A stretch of DNA of 64,000 bases from Vineibacter terrae (GTDB taxonomy: Bacteria > Pseudomonadota > Alphaproteobacteria > Reyranellales > Reyranellaceae), in the NCBI RefSeq assembly GCF_008039615.1, contig NZ_VDUZ01000003.1, positions 213,620 to 277,619 of the forward strand. Direction: 5' to 3'. The notes under the pieces were generated by a model, which worked only from the letters and a program-made list of their open reading frames with translations, did no database searches and was not told the DNA's origin. Positions within the stretch are counted from its first letter, which is position 1. Every line of letters begins with the position of its first letter. Below, one piece after another: positions 42,333-51,287 of this stretch. The translations under genes and the position numbers were made by a program.

Positions 42333-43226
42333 TCAGCCTTTCACGGTCGATGCCCGGTAGATCTCGTCGATGGACCTTGCCAGCGTCGCGTCAAACACCA
42401 TGTCGCTCATCGCGTGCCTGAGGTCCTCGACCAGCGCCCGCGAGAAGCTCGCGATCACGCCGTGGTGGACGGCAAGGCGTTTGCAGGCCTCGGCCCGCGT
42501 GTAACCGCCGGACAGCGCGACGACCCTGGCCACGCGCGGGTGCCTCACCAGCGGTGAATAGAAATCCGGAACGTCCGGGATCGTCAGCTTGAGCATCACC
42601 CGGCGGCCCTCCGGCAGGGCATCGAGCTTCCTGGTCAATTCCGAACGGAGGATGGCTTCCGCCGCAGCCTTGTCCGGGCTCGTGATCGAGACTTCCGGCT
42701 CGATGATGGGCATCAGCCCATGGGCGGCGATCCGGTCGGCCACGTCGAACTGCTGCGCCACCACCGCGGCGATGCCTTCGGTTGCGGGCAGGTTGATCAC
42801 CGAGCGCATCTTGGTGCCGAAGATGCCGAGCGTCACCGCCCGGGCGAGCAGGGCGTCGAGCGCCGGCATCGGCTTCATCAGGCTGACGCCATCGGCCTCA
42901 GGCTCGAGGCCCTTGTCGACCTTGAGGAAGGGGACGATGCCGCGCGCCTCCCGGAGGAAGGCCGGCACGGATCTTCCCTGCGCCTGGCCGTCCATCGTGC
43001 CCTCGAACAGGATGGCGGCGATGACCTTCGCGCCGCTGAAGGCCGGCGCGGTCATGATGCGCACGCGCATCTCGTGCATGAGCCTGAACATCTCGGTGTC
43101 GCCCTTGTAAGCGCTGTCCGCGATGCCGTAGAGGCGCAGGGCGCCGGGGGTCGATCCGCCACTCTGGTCGAGCGCAGCGATGAAGCCATCCTTGCCCGCG
43201 ATCTGCGCCATCACCGTGTTGGCCAT
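42333..43226 (-). CDS. fructose-bisphosphate aldolase, class I
   Basis: A 297-residue class I aldolase of the short type found in proteobacteria. AALDQSGGSTPGALRLYG near the N-terminus is a family mark; the Schiff-base lysine is likely in the VMLKLTIPD segment near residue 220, and IIEPEVSI is the conserved acid region. It splits fructose 1,6-bisphosphate reversibly. ATG 43226 is chosen because GCGAGG lies nine bases upstream. It is divergent from the amidotransferase and seems single. Confidence 0.9.
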   Translation of the reverse strand: MANTVMAQIAGKDGFIAALDQSGGSTPGALRLYGIADSAYKGDTEMFRLMHEMRVRIMTAPAFSGAKVIAAILFEGTMDGQAQGRSVPAFLREARGIVPFLKVDKGLEPEADGVSLMKPMPALDALLARAVTLGIFGTKMRSVINLPATEGIAAVVAQQFDVADRIAAHGLMPIIEPEVSITSPDKAAAEAILRSELTRKLDALPEGRRVMLKLTIPDVPDFYSPLVRHPRVARVVALSGGYTRAEACKRLAVHHGVIASFSRALVEDLRHAMSDMVFDATLARSIDEIYRASTVKG

Positions 43227-43416
43227 GATCGTCATCCTCGCCTGAGGCCAGTCCTGTCGCGCAAGGATGACACCACCGGAGTCGGCCACAAGAGGGAATG
43301 CGGGTGCCGCCGGCGGCCTATGGCCGCGTCTCGACCCAGCCGCGCAGGTGCCGGGCGGTCAGGGCGTGGCGCCTGCGAGACCTGCGTGCCAGGATGTGCC
43401 CCGCGGAGGTGACGGC

Positions 43417-44199
43417 GTGAAACAGGCTCTCGTGCTGCAGCACATGGTCGGCGACCACCCGGGACGGTTTCTCGATTTCTTCGCCGAGGACGGCATTCTT
43501 CCGCATGTCGTGCGGCTGTGGGACGGCGAGGCGATCCCGAGCCTGGCGCCTTACGACCTGATGTTCGTCCTGGGCGGCACGCAGGATGCCTGGCAGGAGG
43601 CCGACCACCCCTGGCTGGTGGCCGAAAAGCAGGCGATCCGGGAATGGGTGCAGGACCGCGCCAGGCCCTATATCGGCGTCTGCCTCGGCCACCAGCTGCT
43701 GTGCGATGCGCTGGGCGGCGAGGTGGCGCCTTCCGGCACTCCCGAGGTCGGGGTTTTCGACATCGCGCTCACCGACACGGGCCGGCATCACCCGCTGCTG
43801 GCCGGCCTGGCGCCGAGGCAGCCGGTCATGCAGTTCCACCTGGCCGAGGTGAAGCGCGCGCCGCCGGGGGCGGCCGTGCTGGCCGCGTCCGAGCGGGCAG
43901 CGGTGCAGAGCGTCGCCATCGGCGCGCATGCCATCGGCACGCAGTTCCACTGCGAGTGCTCGCCGCAGACGCTGGCGGGTTGGGCGTCGGCGCCGGCCCC
44001 GATCGCCTTTCTCGAGCGCCATCTCGGCCCGGATGCCTATCGCCGGCTGCTGGCCACCTCCTATCCGCTGATGCCGCAGATGCACGCCATGGCGCGGCGC
44101 ATCTACGACAACCTCGTCGTGGCCTGCGGCCTGCGCGCGACCGCAGCCTGGTCGCGAGCATCCGGCTTCCCATCCCAGACAGAGGCGTGCGCCACATGA
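43417..44199 (+). CDS. class I glutamine amidotransferase-like protein
   Basis: A 260-residue protein of the GMP synthase-like GATase1 family. The nucleophile is Cys89 in GVCLGHQLL, and the His-Glu pair is H178/E180 in QFHCE (normally QFHPE). A GTG start is supported by GGAGG seven bases before it. It overlaps the RraA-like gene (ATGA) so is translationally coupled. It could work on an amide or gamma-glutamyl compound. No synthase partner is near. Confidence 0.85.
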   Translation: MKQALVLQHMVGDHPGRFLDFFAEDGILPHVVRLWDGEAIPSLAPYDLMFVLGGTQDAWQEADHPWLVAEKQAIREWVQDRARPYIGVCLGHQLLCDALGGEVAPSGTPEVGVFDIALTDTGRHHPLLAGLAPRQPVMQFHLAEVKRAPPGAAVLAASERAAVQSVAIGAHAIGTQFHCECSPQTLAGWASAPAPIAFLERHLGPDAYRRLLATSYPLMPQMHAMARRIYDNLVVACGLRATAAWSRASGFPSQTEACAT

Positions 44200-44897
44200 C
44201 CGATGACGCCAAGATCGTCGCGACGCTCTCCAAGATCACGACGGCCACCATCACCACGATCCTGCTCAAGAAGGGGTTGCGCAACGTCTGGATCAGGGGC
44301 ACGCGGCCGATCCGCGCGGGTCAGCCGCGCCTCGTCGGCCGTGCCTTCACCCTGCGCTTCGTGCCAGCGCGCGAGGACCTGGCGACGCCGGAATCCTGGT
44401 CCTCGCCGAAGTCGACGCGCGCCGCCATCGAGGCGATGCCCGCGGGCTGCATCGCGGTGGTCGACGCGATGGGCGTCACCGACGCCGGCATCTTCGGCGA
44501 CATCCTGTGCGCGCGCATGGCCCAGAAGGGCGTCGCGGCGCTGATCACCGACGGCGTCGTGCGCGACATGGCGGGCGTGCTGGCCACGGGCCTGCCGGTG
44601 TGGTGCCAGGGCGCGGCCGCGCCGCCCTCGGTCGCGGGCCTGACCTTCGTGAACTGGCAGGAGCCGATCGCCTGCGGCGGCGTGGCGGTGTATCCCAACG
44701 ACGTCATCGTCGTGGATGACGACGGCGCGGTGCTGATCCCGGCCGCGCTGGTCGACGAGGTGGTCGCGCTCGGCCCCGAGCAGGAGCAGCTCGAGGCCTG
44801 GATCATGCAGGAGGTCGAAGCCGGCGCATCGCTGCCCGGGCTCTATCCGCCCAACGCCGAGAACAAGGCACGCTACGAGGCGTCGAAAGGGCGGTGA
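44196..44897 (+). CDS. RraA-family protein (HMG-aldolase fold)
   Basis: A 233-residue member of the RraA/4-hydroxy-4-methyl-2-oxoglutarate aldolase family. LVGRAFTLRFVP, the GDILCARMAQKGVAALITDGVVRDM stretch (metal- and keto-acid-binding region with the Arg-Asp pair) and the DDDGAVLIPAALVDEV tail are seen. The name RraA is loose; many are lyases of oxo acids. Its start overlaps the amidotransferase stop. A decayed region follows. Confidence 0.85.
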   Translation: MTDDAKIVATLSKITTATITTILLKKGLRNVWIRGTRPIRAGQPRLVGRAFTLRFVPAREDLATPESWSSPKSTRAAIEAMPAGCIAVVDAMGVTDAGIFGDILCARMAQKGVAALITDGVVRDMAGVLATGLPVWCQGAAAPPSVAGLTFVNWQEPIACGGVAVYPNDVIVVDDDGAVLIPAALVDEVVALGPEQEQLEAWIMQEVEAGASLPGLYPPNAENKARYEASKGR

Positions 44898-44898
44898 G

Positions 44899-45150
44899 GA
44901 TGCGGATAACAGCGACGTTGTTGACTCGCTTTTGATCTGCGCTGTCCGCGCTGCGTATGAAGGTTTGATCAAACAGCTAGAGTACAGCTTCGAAGTCGAA
45001 GTGCTCGATGCTTTCGATTTTGTCACGCGAGAAGAGGTTATTGGAAGGGGTGACTTATCTCGCGAGTTTCCGATTGATCGTGTTGTCAGCTGGAGCCTCA
45101 CCGATCATCTACGAGAACATCCAGATCGTGCGCCGGCAGCGCAACGCTGA
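44899..45150 (+). pseudogene. remnant open frame, no start, unknown family
   Basis: An open frame of about 80 codons without a good start. Its translation has natural-looking helix-like sequence (AYEGLIKQLEYSFEVEVLDAFDFVTREEV) and a lower GC content than its neighbours, which suggests an old gene fragment. I cannot name it. Confidence 0.3.
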
Positions 45151-45192
45151 GGCTGGCCTGATGGCTAGCATGTGGGTGCTGGAGAAAGGGCG

Positions 45193-45640
45193 ATGTCAGG
45201 AAGGGACTTCACAGCCGAGGAAGCGAGGGAGGAACGTGTCCGTCGCATGGGGAGCCATTGGGTGTGCTGTTCGACGCTCTTTGGCAGGAGGTCTTTGGCT
45301 ACATGTGAAGTGGGAGGAATATGTCGAACTATACGGGAAGCGGCAGAGTCGCGTTGATCTCCTCAATGAAGCCGCACCGCTCTTTTTCAGGATTGTCCAA
45401 GATGCGTTGTGGGCCGACACGCTGCTTCACATAGCCCGACTGACCGACGAACCGAACTCATACGACAAGCCTAGTATGGAGGCGATGACCTGCTGTTCTC
45501 GCCAGTTGGCCCCGCCACCGGCGGAGAACACTTACTCTATCTCGTTGATGCCGGTCTGAAGGCGGAGGCTCAGCGGTCCTTGAGACTACAGACGGCGCAA
45601 CGAGAAGACTGGGAACGTCCTAAGTGTTTGATTTTGTTGA
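45193..45640 (+). pseudogene. frameshifted gene of unknown function near tRNA genes
   Basis: The reading runs in frame 1 from ATG 45193 (MSGRDFTAEEAREERV), then to frame 0 (LGVLFDALWQEVFG, 45258-45299), then to frame 2 (HVKWEEYVELYGKRQSRVDL and FFRIVQDALWADTLLHIARL, 45302-45480), then again in frame 1 (45484-45640; GEHLLYLVDAGLKAEAQ). The middle part recalls hypothetical proteins with an LFDALWQEV..LHxKWxEYxELFG start, but none of the pieces is a full gene. At least three frameshifts. Single-base errors in assembly could also do this. Confidence 0.5.
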
Positions 45641-45651
45641 TTTCATGGAAA

Positions 45652-45726
45652 TGGCTCCGGAGGAGGGATTCGAACCCCCGACCCGGCGGTTAACAGCCGC
45701 CTGCTCTACCACTGAGCTACTCCGGA
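45652..45726 (-). tRNA. tRNA-Asn (anticodon GTT)
   Basis: 75 bases including a coded CCA. Acceptor arms TCCGGAG and CTCCGGA pair fully; the D-arm AGCTCAGTGGTAGAGC and T-arm loop GGTTCGAATCC are standard; the anticodon loop CTGTTAA places GTT. The tRNA-Cys gene follows in the same direction 108 bases upstream. Confidence 0.96.
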
Positions 45727-45834
45727 TCACCGATCCCGACCGGTGTGGCGCCGATCGCGAGGGCGGCTTTTTGCAGACGCCGCCGGACGTTGCAAGGGGT
45801 TTTTCCGTTGCCGTCCACCCACTGCCGCAAGCGC

Positions 45835-45908
45835 TGGAGGCCCGAGCCGGAATCGAACCGACATAAAAGGATTTGCAGTCCTCTGCATAGCCATTCTGCC
45901 ATCGGGCC
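45835..45908 (-). tRNA. tRNA-Cys (anticodon GCA)
   Basis: 74 bases with coded CCA. Acceptor GGCCCGA pairs with TCGGGCC, the anticodon loop ACTGCAAA gives GCA, and the T-loop GGTTCGATTCC is normal. Reads toward tRNA-Asn, likely the same transcript. Confidence 0.96.
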
Positions 45909-46022
45909 GGCGCTTTGGCCTGCGGGGTATAAGGGGTTGCCGCGGGCAGGGTCAAGCCGTTGCCCGCTGTCCCGCCCGCGTTTATAACCGCCGCGTCTTT
46001 TTTCGCTGCCGCTCGAGTCCCC

Positions 46023-46688
46023 ATGACCATCGATTTCGCCCTTGCCCGCCGCAACATGGTGGAAGGCCAGCTACGGCCCAACCAGATCGTGCACCCGGGC
46101 CTGCTGGAGGCTCTGGCCGAGCTGCCGCGCGAGCGCTTCCTGCCCGACGCGCGCGCCACCATCGCCTATGTCGACGAGGCCGTGCCGCTGGGCGGCGACC
46201 GCTACCTGATGGAACCGATGGTGCTGGCGCGCCTGATCCAGATCATGCAGCCCTCGGCCGAGGACCGGGCGCTGGTCGTGGGCGCCGGGCCGGGCTACGG
46301 CGCCGCCGTCCTGGCGCGCATCGTGAAGTCCGTGGTGGCCCTGGAATCCGACCCCGGACTGGCCAAGCGGGCCCGCTCCCTGCTGTCGAGCCTGGGCGCC
46401 GGCAACGTCACCGTCGTCGAAGGGCCACTGGCCGGCGGCCACGCCGCCGGCGGGCCGTACGACGTGATCCTGGTCGAAGGCGCGGTGCCGGCGCTGCCCG
46501 ACAGCCTGGCGCAGCTCGTGGCGGAAGAGGGCCGCCTGGCGGCCATCGTCGGCTCGGGCCGGCCCGGCTATCCCGGGCAGGCGCATCTGGGCCGCAAGGT
46601 CGGCGGCACCTTCTCGTCACGGCCGATCTTCGACGCCGGCACGCCGGCCCTGCCGGGCTTCGAGGCGCCACCCCGGTTCGTGTTCTAG
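46023..46688 (+). CDS. protein-L-isoaspartate O-methyltransferase-like protein
   Basis: A 221-residue SAM-dependent methyltransferase of the PCMT group. The N-terminal FALARRNMVEGQLRPNQI is the alphaproteobacterial form, motif I is ALVVGAGPGYGAAVLARI and the later part ends with FEAPPRFVF. It may repair isoaspartyl residues; the alphaproteobacterial branch is uncertain in activity. In this group it usually sits before tolC, as here. Confidence 0.85.
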   Translation: MTIDFALARRNMVEGQLRPNQIVHPGLLEALAELPRERFLPDARATIAYVDEAVPLGGDRYLMEPMVLARLIQIMQPSAEDRALVVGAGPGYGAAVLARIVKSVVALESDPGLAKRARSLLSSLGAGNVTVVEGPLAGGHAAGGPYDVILVEGAVPALPDSLAQLVAEEGRLAAIVGSGRPGYPGQAHLGRKVGGTFSSRPIFDAGTPALPGFEAPPRFVF

Positions 46689-46871
46689 CCCGAGCCGGCC
46701 GCGGCGTGGCGCCGGCACAGGACGGCCCCGGCGGGCATTCGGCGCTACCGCGCGGCCGGACCTCGATGCTAGGATGGGTGTGCCGGCGCGTCCGATCACG
46801 GGCGGCGCGCGGCTCGCCGCTCGGCGCCTGATCGAGCGGGAGTTGGGGGCCGTCGGCAAGGGGAGCCTTCG

Positions 46872-48251
46872 ATGCGTTCGCGTACTGGCGTTTCTCGGGT
46901 CGTTCGCAGCCTGGCGCCTTGGCTGCTGACCGCGGCCGCCGCGCTGCCGGCGGGCGGCGCCTGGGGACAGTCTCTGACCGAGACGTTCGTATCGACCTAC
47001 AATTCCAACCCCGAGCTGCTGGGACAGCGCGCGCGGCTGCGGCAGGTCGACGAGACCGTGAACCAGGCGCTGGCCGGCTGGCGGCCGGTGATCCGCGGCC
47101 AGGGCGATTACGGCGTCAACAAGCAGAACAGCTCGCTGCGCTCGCCGCGCGAGCAGGATCTGCGGCCGCGGGCCTATGCGCTGACCGTGACCCAGCCGCT
47201 GTTCCGCGGCGGCAAGACGGTGGCGGCCACGCGCGGCGCCGAGGCCGACGTGCAGGCCGAGCGCGCCGATCTGGTGAACCGCGAGCAGAACGTGCTGCTG
47301 GGCGCCGTCACGTCCTACAGCGACGTGGTGCGCGACGATGCGACGGTGCTGCTGCGGCGCAACAACGTGCGGGTGCTGCAGGAGCAGCTGGCCGCGACCA
47401 ACGCCCGCTTCCGCGTCGGCGAGCTGACGCGCACCGACGTGGCCCAGGCCGAATCGCGGCTGGCGCGCTCGCAGTCCGACCTGATCGCGGCCGACGCCCA
47501 GGCGGCGAACTCGCGCGCCACCTACCAGCGGGTGGTGGGGATGCGGCCGGGGGCGCAGCTGCAGGAAGCATCGCTGGTGAACACGGTGCCCGGCACCGAG
47601 GACCAGGCGGTGGCGCTGGGGCTGGAGTACGCTCCGCGCGTGGTGGCGGCCAAGTACCGGGTGACGAGCGCCAACTACGCCATCGACAGCGCCATCGGCG
47701 ACCTGCTGCCGACGCTGCAGGTGGTGGGCTCGGTGTCGCGCTCCTTCGACCAGCAAATCCGCAACGACCACCTGTTTTCCTACGCCATCCGCGGCCAGCT
47801 GTCGGTGCCGCTGTACCAGAGCGGTGCCGAATACAGCCGGGTGCGCGCCGCCAAGCAGTTCCACGGCCAGCGCCAGAACGAGCTCGACAGCGCCCGGCGG
47901 CTGTCGGCCGAGTTCGTGATCCGCGCCTTCCGCCAGCTCGAGGCGGCGCGGGCACGGGTGCAGTCGATCGGCGCTCAGGTGCGCGCCTCGCAGGTGGCGC
48001 TCGACGGCGTGCGGCAGGAAGCGCAGGTCGGCTCGCGCACGACGCTGGACGTCCTGAACGCCGAGCAGGAGCTGCTCGACGCCCAGGTGACGCTGGTCTC
48101 GGCGCGCCGCGACCTCGTGGTCAGCCACTATGCGCTGCTGGCCGAGATCGGCCAGCTCACCGCCCGCCAGCTGCGCCTGCCGGTCGAGTACTACGACGAA
48201 GAGAGATATTACAAGAACGTGCGCGATTCCTGGATCGGCCTGGGGAATTGA
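46872..48251 (+). CDS. tolC: TolC-family outer membrane efflux/secretion channel
   Basis: A 459-residue outer-membrane protein. Signal peptide about 1-32 ends in AWGQ. Two homologous halves follow with long helical parts (coiled coil) and beta strands, with the internal QVTQPLF..GGKTVAATRGAEADVQAERADLV and SVPLYQSGAEYSRVRAAKQ repeats. It forms a trimeric exit duct for type I secretion and multidrug efflux. The pump or secretion ATPase partner genes are not here. Confidence 0.92.
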   Translation: MRSRTGVSRVVRSLAPWLLTAAAALPAGGAWGQSLTETFVSTYNSNPELLGQRARLRQVDETVNQALAGWRPVIRGQGDYGVNKQNSSLRSPREQDLRPRAYALTVTQPLFRGGKTVAATRGAEADVQAERADLVNREQNVLLGAVTSYSDVVRDDATVLLRRNNVRVLQEQLAATNARFRVGELTRTDVAQAESRLARSQSDLIAADAQAANSRATYQRVVGMRPGAQLQEASLVNTVPGTEDQAVALGLEYAPRVVAAKYRVTSANYAIDSAIGDLLPTLQVVGSVSRSFDQQIRNDHLFSYAIRGQLSVPLYQSGAEYSRVRAAKQFHGQRQNELDSARRLSAEFVIRAFRQLEAARARVQSIGAQVRASQVALDGVRQEAQVGSRTTLDVLNAEQELLDAQVTLVSARRDLVVSHYALLAEIGQLTARQLRLPVEYYDEERYYKNVRDSWIGLGN

Positions 48252-48280
48252 CCGTCGGAACCGCGGCGAGGGTGTAGTGG

Positions 48281-48793
48281 ATGAACGATAGCAAGGCGCA
48301 TCGGGACCCGTCGATGGATGATATCCTGTCATCCATCCGCCGCATCATCCATGAGGATGCAGGGCGCGCGGCCGCGGCCGCCAAGGCGCAGTCGGCGACG
48401 CCATCGCCCGGCGCGCCGGGGCCGGCCGCTTCGTCCGCTGCCGCCACCGCGGGTGCCATGCGGCCCAACGGCAAGCCCGGCCGTCACGACGACGTGCTGC
48501 TGCTGACCGACCTGATCGAGGCGCCCGATCCCGGCAGCGCGCCGGCGCCTGCCGCCGGGGCGGGGCCCATGGCAAGCAACCCGATCTCCTCGGCCATGGA
48601 TCGCCTGGCCCGCGCCGTGGAGGAGGCGAGGCCGCCGGTCGCGCCGGCGGCGGCGTCCGCTGGCGGCCGCTCGATGGAGGACGTGGTGCAGGAGATGCTG
48701 CGCCCGCTGCTGCGCGAGTGGCTGGAGAAGAACCTGCCGCCGATGGTCGAGCGCATCGTCGAACGCGAGGTCCAGCGCCTCACCCAGCGCTGA
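48281..48793 (+). CDS. PopZ-like pole-organising protein (DUF2497)
   Basis: A 170-residue acidic, disordered protein. The N-terminal SMDDILSSIRRII helix and the C-terminal MLRPLLREWLEKNLPPMVERIVEREV region are the two conserved PopZ ends; the Ala/Pro-rich middle is the low-complexity linker. PopZ forms a hub at the cell pole and holds chromosome partition proteins. The tolC neighbour is common. In many relatives valS follows; here it does not. Confidence 0.88.
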   Translation: MNDSKAHRDPSMDDILSSIRRIIHEDAGRAAAAAKAQSATPSPGAPGPAASSAAATAGAMRPNGKPGRHDDVLLLTDLIEAPDPGSAPAPAAGAGPMASNPISSAMDRLARAVEEARPPVAPAAASAGGRSMEDVVQEMLRPLLREWLEKNLPPMVERIVEREVQRLTQR

Positions 48794-48803
48794 GGCTCAT
48801 GAG

Positions 48804-48882
48804 GCCGGGCCGCGGCGCTCCAGCGCCGCATCCGGCGCGCAGCGCCGGACACATGAGCGGCGCTGGAGCGCCGCGGCCCGAC
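48804..48882. repeat. palindromic repeat, family 2, copy c
   Basis: GGCCGGGCCGCGGCGCTCCA against its complement, with a second inner hairpin of TCCGGCGCGCAGCGCCGGA. Placed between the convergent PopZ-like and CoA-binding genes. Confidence 0.85.
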
Positions 48883-48918
48883 CCAAAGACATGAGGCGGC
48901 CGCATTCGGCCCGGGATC

Positions 48919-49443
48919 CTACAGCCGCCGCTTCTTGCTGGAGATCACGCCGCTGGCGATGCCGTGCCACTCCAGGGTGCCGATCAGGCGGCTGTGCTCG
49001 ATCTTGGGACAACGGTTCATCACCACCCGCAGGCCGGCCGCCTCGGCGCGCCGCGCCGCCGCGTCGTTGCGCACGGCGATCTGCATCCACACCACCTTGG
49101 CGCCATGCGCGATCGCGGCGTCGGTGATCGGGCCGGCGGCCTCGGTGTTGCGGAAGATGTCGACCATGTCGACGGTCTCGGGCAGGTCCTCGAGGCTGGC
49201 GTGGACGGTCTGGCCCAGGATCTTCTGGCCGACGGCGCCGGGATTGACCGGATAGATCTTGAAGCCCTTGTCCAGCAGGTACTTCATGGCGAAGTAGCTG
49301 GGGCGGTTCCAGTTGGTCGACGCGCCGACCATGGCGATCGTCTTCACGTCGCGCAGGATGCGGCGCAGATAGGCATCGTCATAGCGGTCGTGGTCGATCG
49401 CCGGTGCGGCGGCCGTGGCGGTGGGGGCAGGGGAACCATCCAT
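48919..49443 (-). CDS. CoA-binding domain protein (YccU type)
   Basis: A 174-residue Rossmann-fold protein. KTIAMVGASTNWNRPSYFAMKYLLDKGFKIYPVNP is the conserved nucleotide/CoA-binding start of the YccU group, and VVMNRCPKIEH is the usual end. Small stand-alone members are widespread with no known job. It lies 23 bases after an enoyl-CoA hydratase on the same strand. Confidence 0.88.
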   Translation of the reverse strand: MDGSPAPTATAAAPAIDHDRYDDAYLRRILRDVKTIAMVGASTNWNRPSYFAMKYLLDKGFKIYPVNPGAVGQKILGQTVHASLEDLPETVDMVDIFRNTEAAGPITDAAIAHGAKVVWMQIAVRNDAAARRAEAAGLRVVMNRCPKIEHSRLIGTLEWHGIASGVISSKKRRL

Positions 49444-49466
49444 GATGCGGCTCTGTGTGCGATGTC

Positions 49467-50294
49467 TCAGCGGCCCGTCCAGTCGGGCTGCGGCTTCTTG
49501 TTGACGAAGGCATCGATGCCGATCCTGGCATCCTGTCGCATCATGCCGCCGGCCATGAACGTGCTGGCGTAGGCATAAGCCTGCTCCAGGTCCATCTCCA
49601 TGTGCTTGTGGAACAGCTCCTTGCCCTGCGCCAGCACCAGCGGCGACTTGGTGGCGATGTGCTGCGCCAGCGCCATGGTGGCGGCATCGAGCTCGGCGGC
49701 CGGCACCACCCGGCTCACCAGGCCGTCGCGCAGGGCTGTCTCGGCGCTCACCGGCTCGCCGGTGAACAGCATGTCGAGCGCCCGCTTGGAGCCGATGTTG
49801 CGGCCCAGCGGCACCGAAGGCGTGCCGCAGAACAGGCCGATATGCACGCCCGGGGTCGCGAACTTGGCCTCGCCGGAGGCCACGGCCAGGTCGCAGGCCG
49901 CCACCAGCTGGCAGCCGGCGGCCGTGGCCACGGCATGAACCTTGGCGATCACCGGCTGCGGCAGCCTGCGGATCTTCATCATCATGGCGCTGCACTTCGT
50001 GACCAGGTCGAAGTGGAACGCGTATTCGGTGCTGGAGCGGATCTCGCGCAGGTCGTGCCCGGCGGAGAAGGCGCGCCCATTGGCCTGGATCACCACGACA
50101 CGCACGGTCTTGTCGCTCATCAGCCGGTCGAACTCGGCGTCCAGCGCCGCGATCAGCTCGCTGGAGAGCGCGTTCATGGCCTGCGGCCGGTTGAGCGTGA
50201 GCACGGCGACGCGGCCATGGTTCTCGCGCAGCAGCACCGGCTCGTTGGCCTGGGGTGCCTGGGTGGTCACGGTCGCTGTAGGGGCGGCGGTCAT
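49467..50294 (-). CDS. enoyl-CoA hydratase/isomerase family protein
   Basis: A 275-residue crotonase-fold enzyme. The oxyanion-hole regions are AFSAGHDLREI and the HIGLFCGTPSVPLGRNIG segment; the latter has FCGTP in place of the standard Glu region, as in ECHDC3-type proteins, so hydratase activity is uncertain. N-terminal residues 1-18 are low complexity. It precedes a CoA-binding protein gene. Confidence 0.87.
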   Translation of the reverse strand: MTAAPTATVTTQAPQANEPVLLRENHGRVAVLTLNRPQAMNALSSELIAALDAEFDRLMSDKTVRVVVIQANGRAFSAGHDLREIRSSTEYAFHFDLVTKCSAMMMKIRRLPQPVIAKVHAVATAAGCQLVAACDLAVASGEAKFATPGVHIGLFCGTPSVPLGRNIGSKRALDMLFTGEPVSAETALRDGLVSRVVPAAELDAATMALAQHIATKSPLVLAQGKELFHKHMEMDLEQAYAYASTFMAGGMMRQDARIGIDAFVNKKPQPDWTGR

Positions 50295-50789
50295 AGGCGG
50301 AACTCCGACGATAGCGCCGCACTATAGGCCGGCTCGCAGCCGCGCTGCCAGCGTGCGGTCGCGACAAAATCGACAGAGTGAGATTCTGACAGTTAATTAA
50401 GCATATTCAATAAGATAAACGATTTTAACAATCTAAAAATTGAGAGGAATGATTGGTCGTCGAAAGGAATCGAGGCATCGGTCCGGCGCCAGCCGTCGCG
50501 ACCGCAACCGGACCTGGTCTGGCATTGTTATATAAAGGAATTAAACTGATAAATTAGATTATGAAAGTTAAATAACTTCATGAAATACAATGATTTTATG
50601 CGGTTAATTTTTATTGACTCCCACATTAAATGATGGGATAAGGATGTCCTCTGGACGAGGGATCGGCAGGGGGAGGGACTGGACGCCATCGCGCTTGAGG
50701 GGGCTTGCGCGCGATGGCGTCCAGAGGCCCGTTGTTGCAGCAGCTTTCGCCGGGTAGGGTCGCGCCCCCTTGCAAGCGCGAACGAGGCG
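50295..50789. other. 500-base gap with an AT-rich island
   Basis: Between about 50385-50450 and 50525-50640 the base content falls well below the rest of the window (runs such as TTAATTAAGCATATTCAATA). No gene is supported. It may hold promoters for the divergent genes, binding sites for a nucleoid protein, or foreign DNA. TTGACT at 50614 has no clear -10 partner. Confidence 0.55.
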
Positions 50790-51221
50790 ATGATGCCGCT
50801 GATGAGCGGGCCGCAACTGCTGCAGTTTCTCGACACGTCCTTTCCCCAAGCCAGGCACCTGGGCCTGCAGATCGAGCATGTCGATGCGACGTCGATCCGG
50901 CTGCGCATGCCAATCGGCGATCAGCAACTGCGCCCCGGCGGCATCGTCTCGGGCCCGACCCTGATGTGGATGGCCGATTGCGGCGCCTACCTGCTGATCC
51001 TGGCCCAGATCGGGCCGGTGGCGATGGCCGTCACCAGCAGCCTCAACATGAACTTCCTGCGCGCCGGCGATGGCAGGCGCGACCTGATCGGCGAGGGGCG
51101 CCTGCTGAAGCTGGGGCGCCGGCTGGCGGTGACCGAGTTCGCGCTGCTGTCCGACGGTTCGCCCGAGCCGGTGGCGCAGGCGACCGTGACCTATGCCATT
51201 TCGTCTGCAAAAATGGGGTAA
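50790..51221 (+). CDS. PaaI-type hotdog thioesterase
   Basis: A 143-residue hotdog-fold protein. RLRMPIGDQQLRPGGIVSGPTLMWMADCGAY is the usual substrate loop with an Asp near the helix start; SSLNMNFLRAG follows. It would hydrolyse an acyl-CoA. Several Met codons near the start (50790, 50793, 50802) leave the N-terminus unsure. The rplM promoter lies downstream, so it is a separate unit. Confidence 0.85.
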   Translation: MMPLMSGPQLLQFLDTSFPQARHLGLQIEHVDATSIRLRMPIGDQQLRPGGIVSGPTLMWMADCGAYLLILAQIGPVAMAVTSSLNMNFLRAGDGRRDLIGEGRLLKLGRRLAVTEFALLSDGSPEPVAQATVTYAISSAKMG

Positions 51222-51233
51222 AATAACACCCCA
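51214..51233 (+). terminator. weak hairpin over the thioesterase stop codon
   Basis: TGGGGT and ACCCCA pair around an eight-base AT-rich loop that contains the stop. No T-run follows, so it is at best a pause or mRNA end-protecting site. Confidence 0.3.
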
Positions 51234-51287
51234 CCCATAATCCCTTGATTCTGTGGGCCTGTCTTGCCGTGATCGGGACGGAGTCGC

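Noticed and set aside
45193..45640. An abortive-infection (AbiV/HEPN-like) gene.
   Set aside because: Only a vague likeness in one segment; no HEPN RxxxxH motif is visible and the frames are broken.
50614..50642. Promoter TTGACT in the AT-rich island.
   Set aside because: No convincing -10 element at 16-18 bases; AT-rich DNA gives such hexamers by chance.
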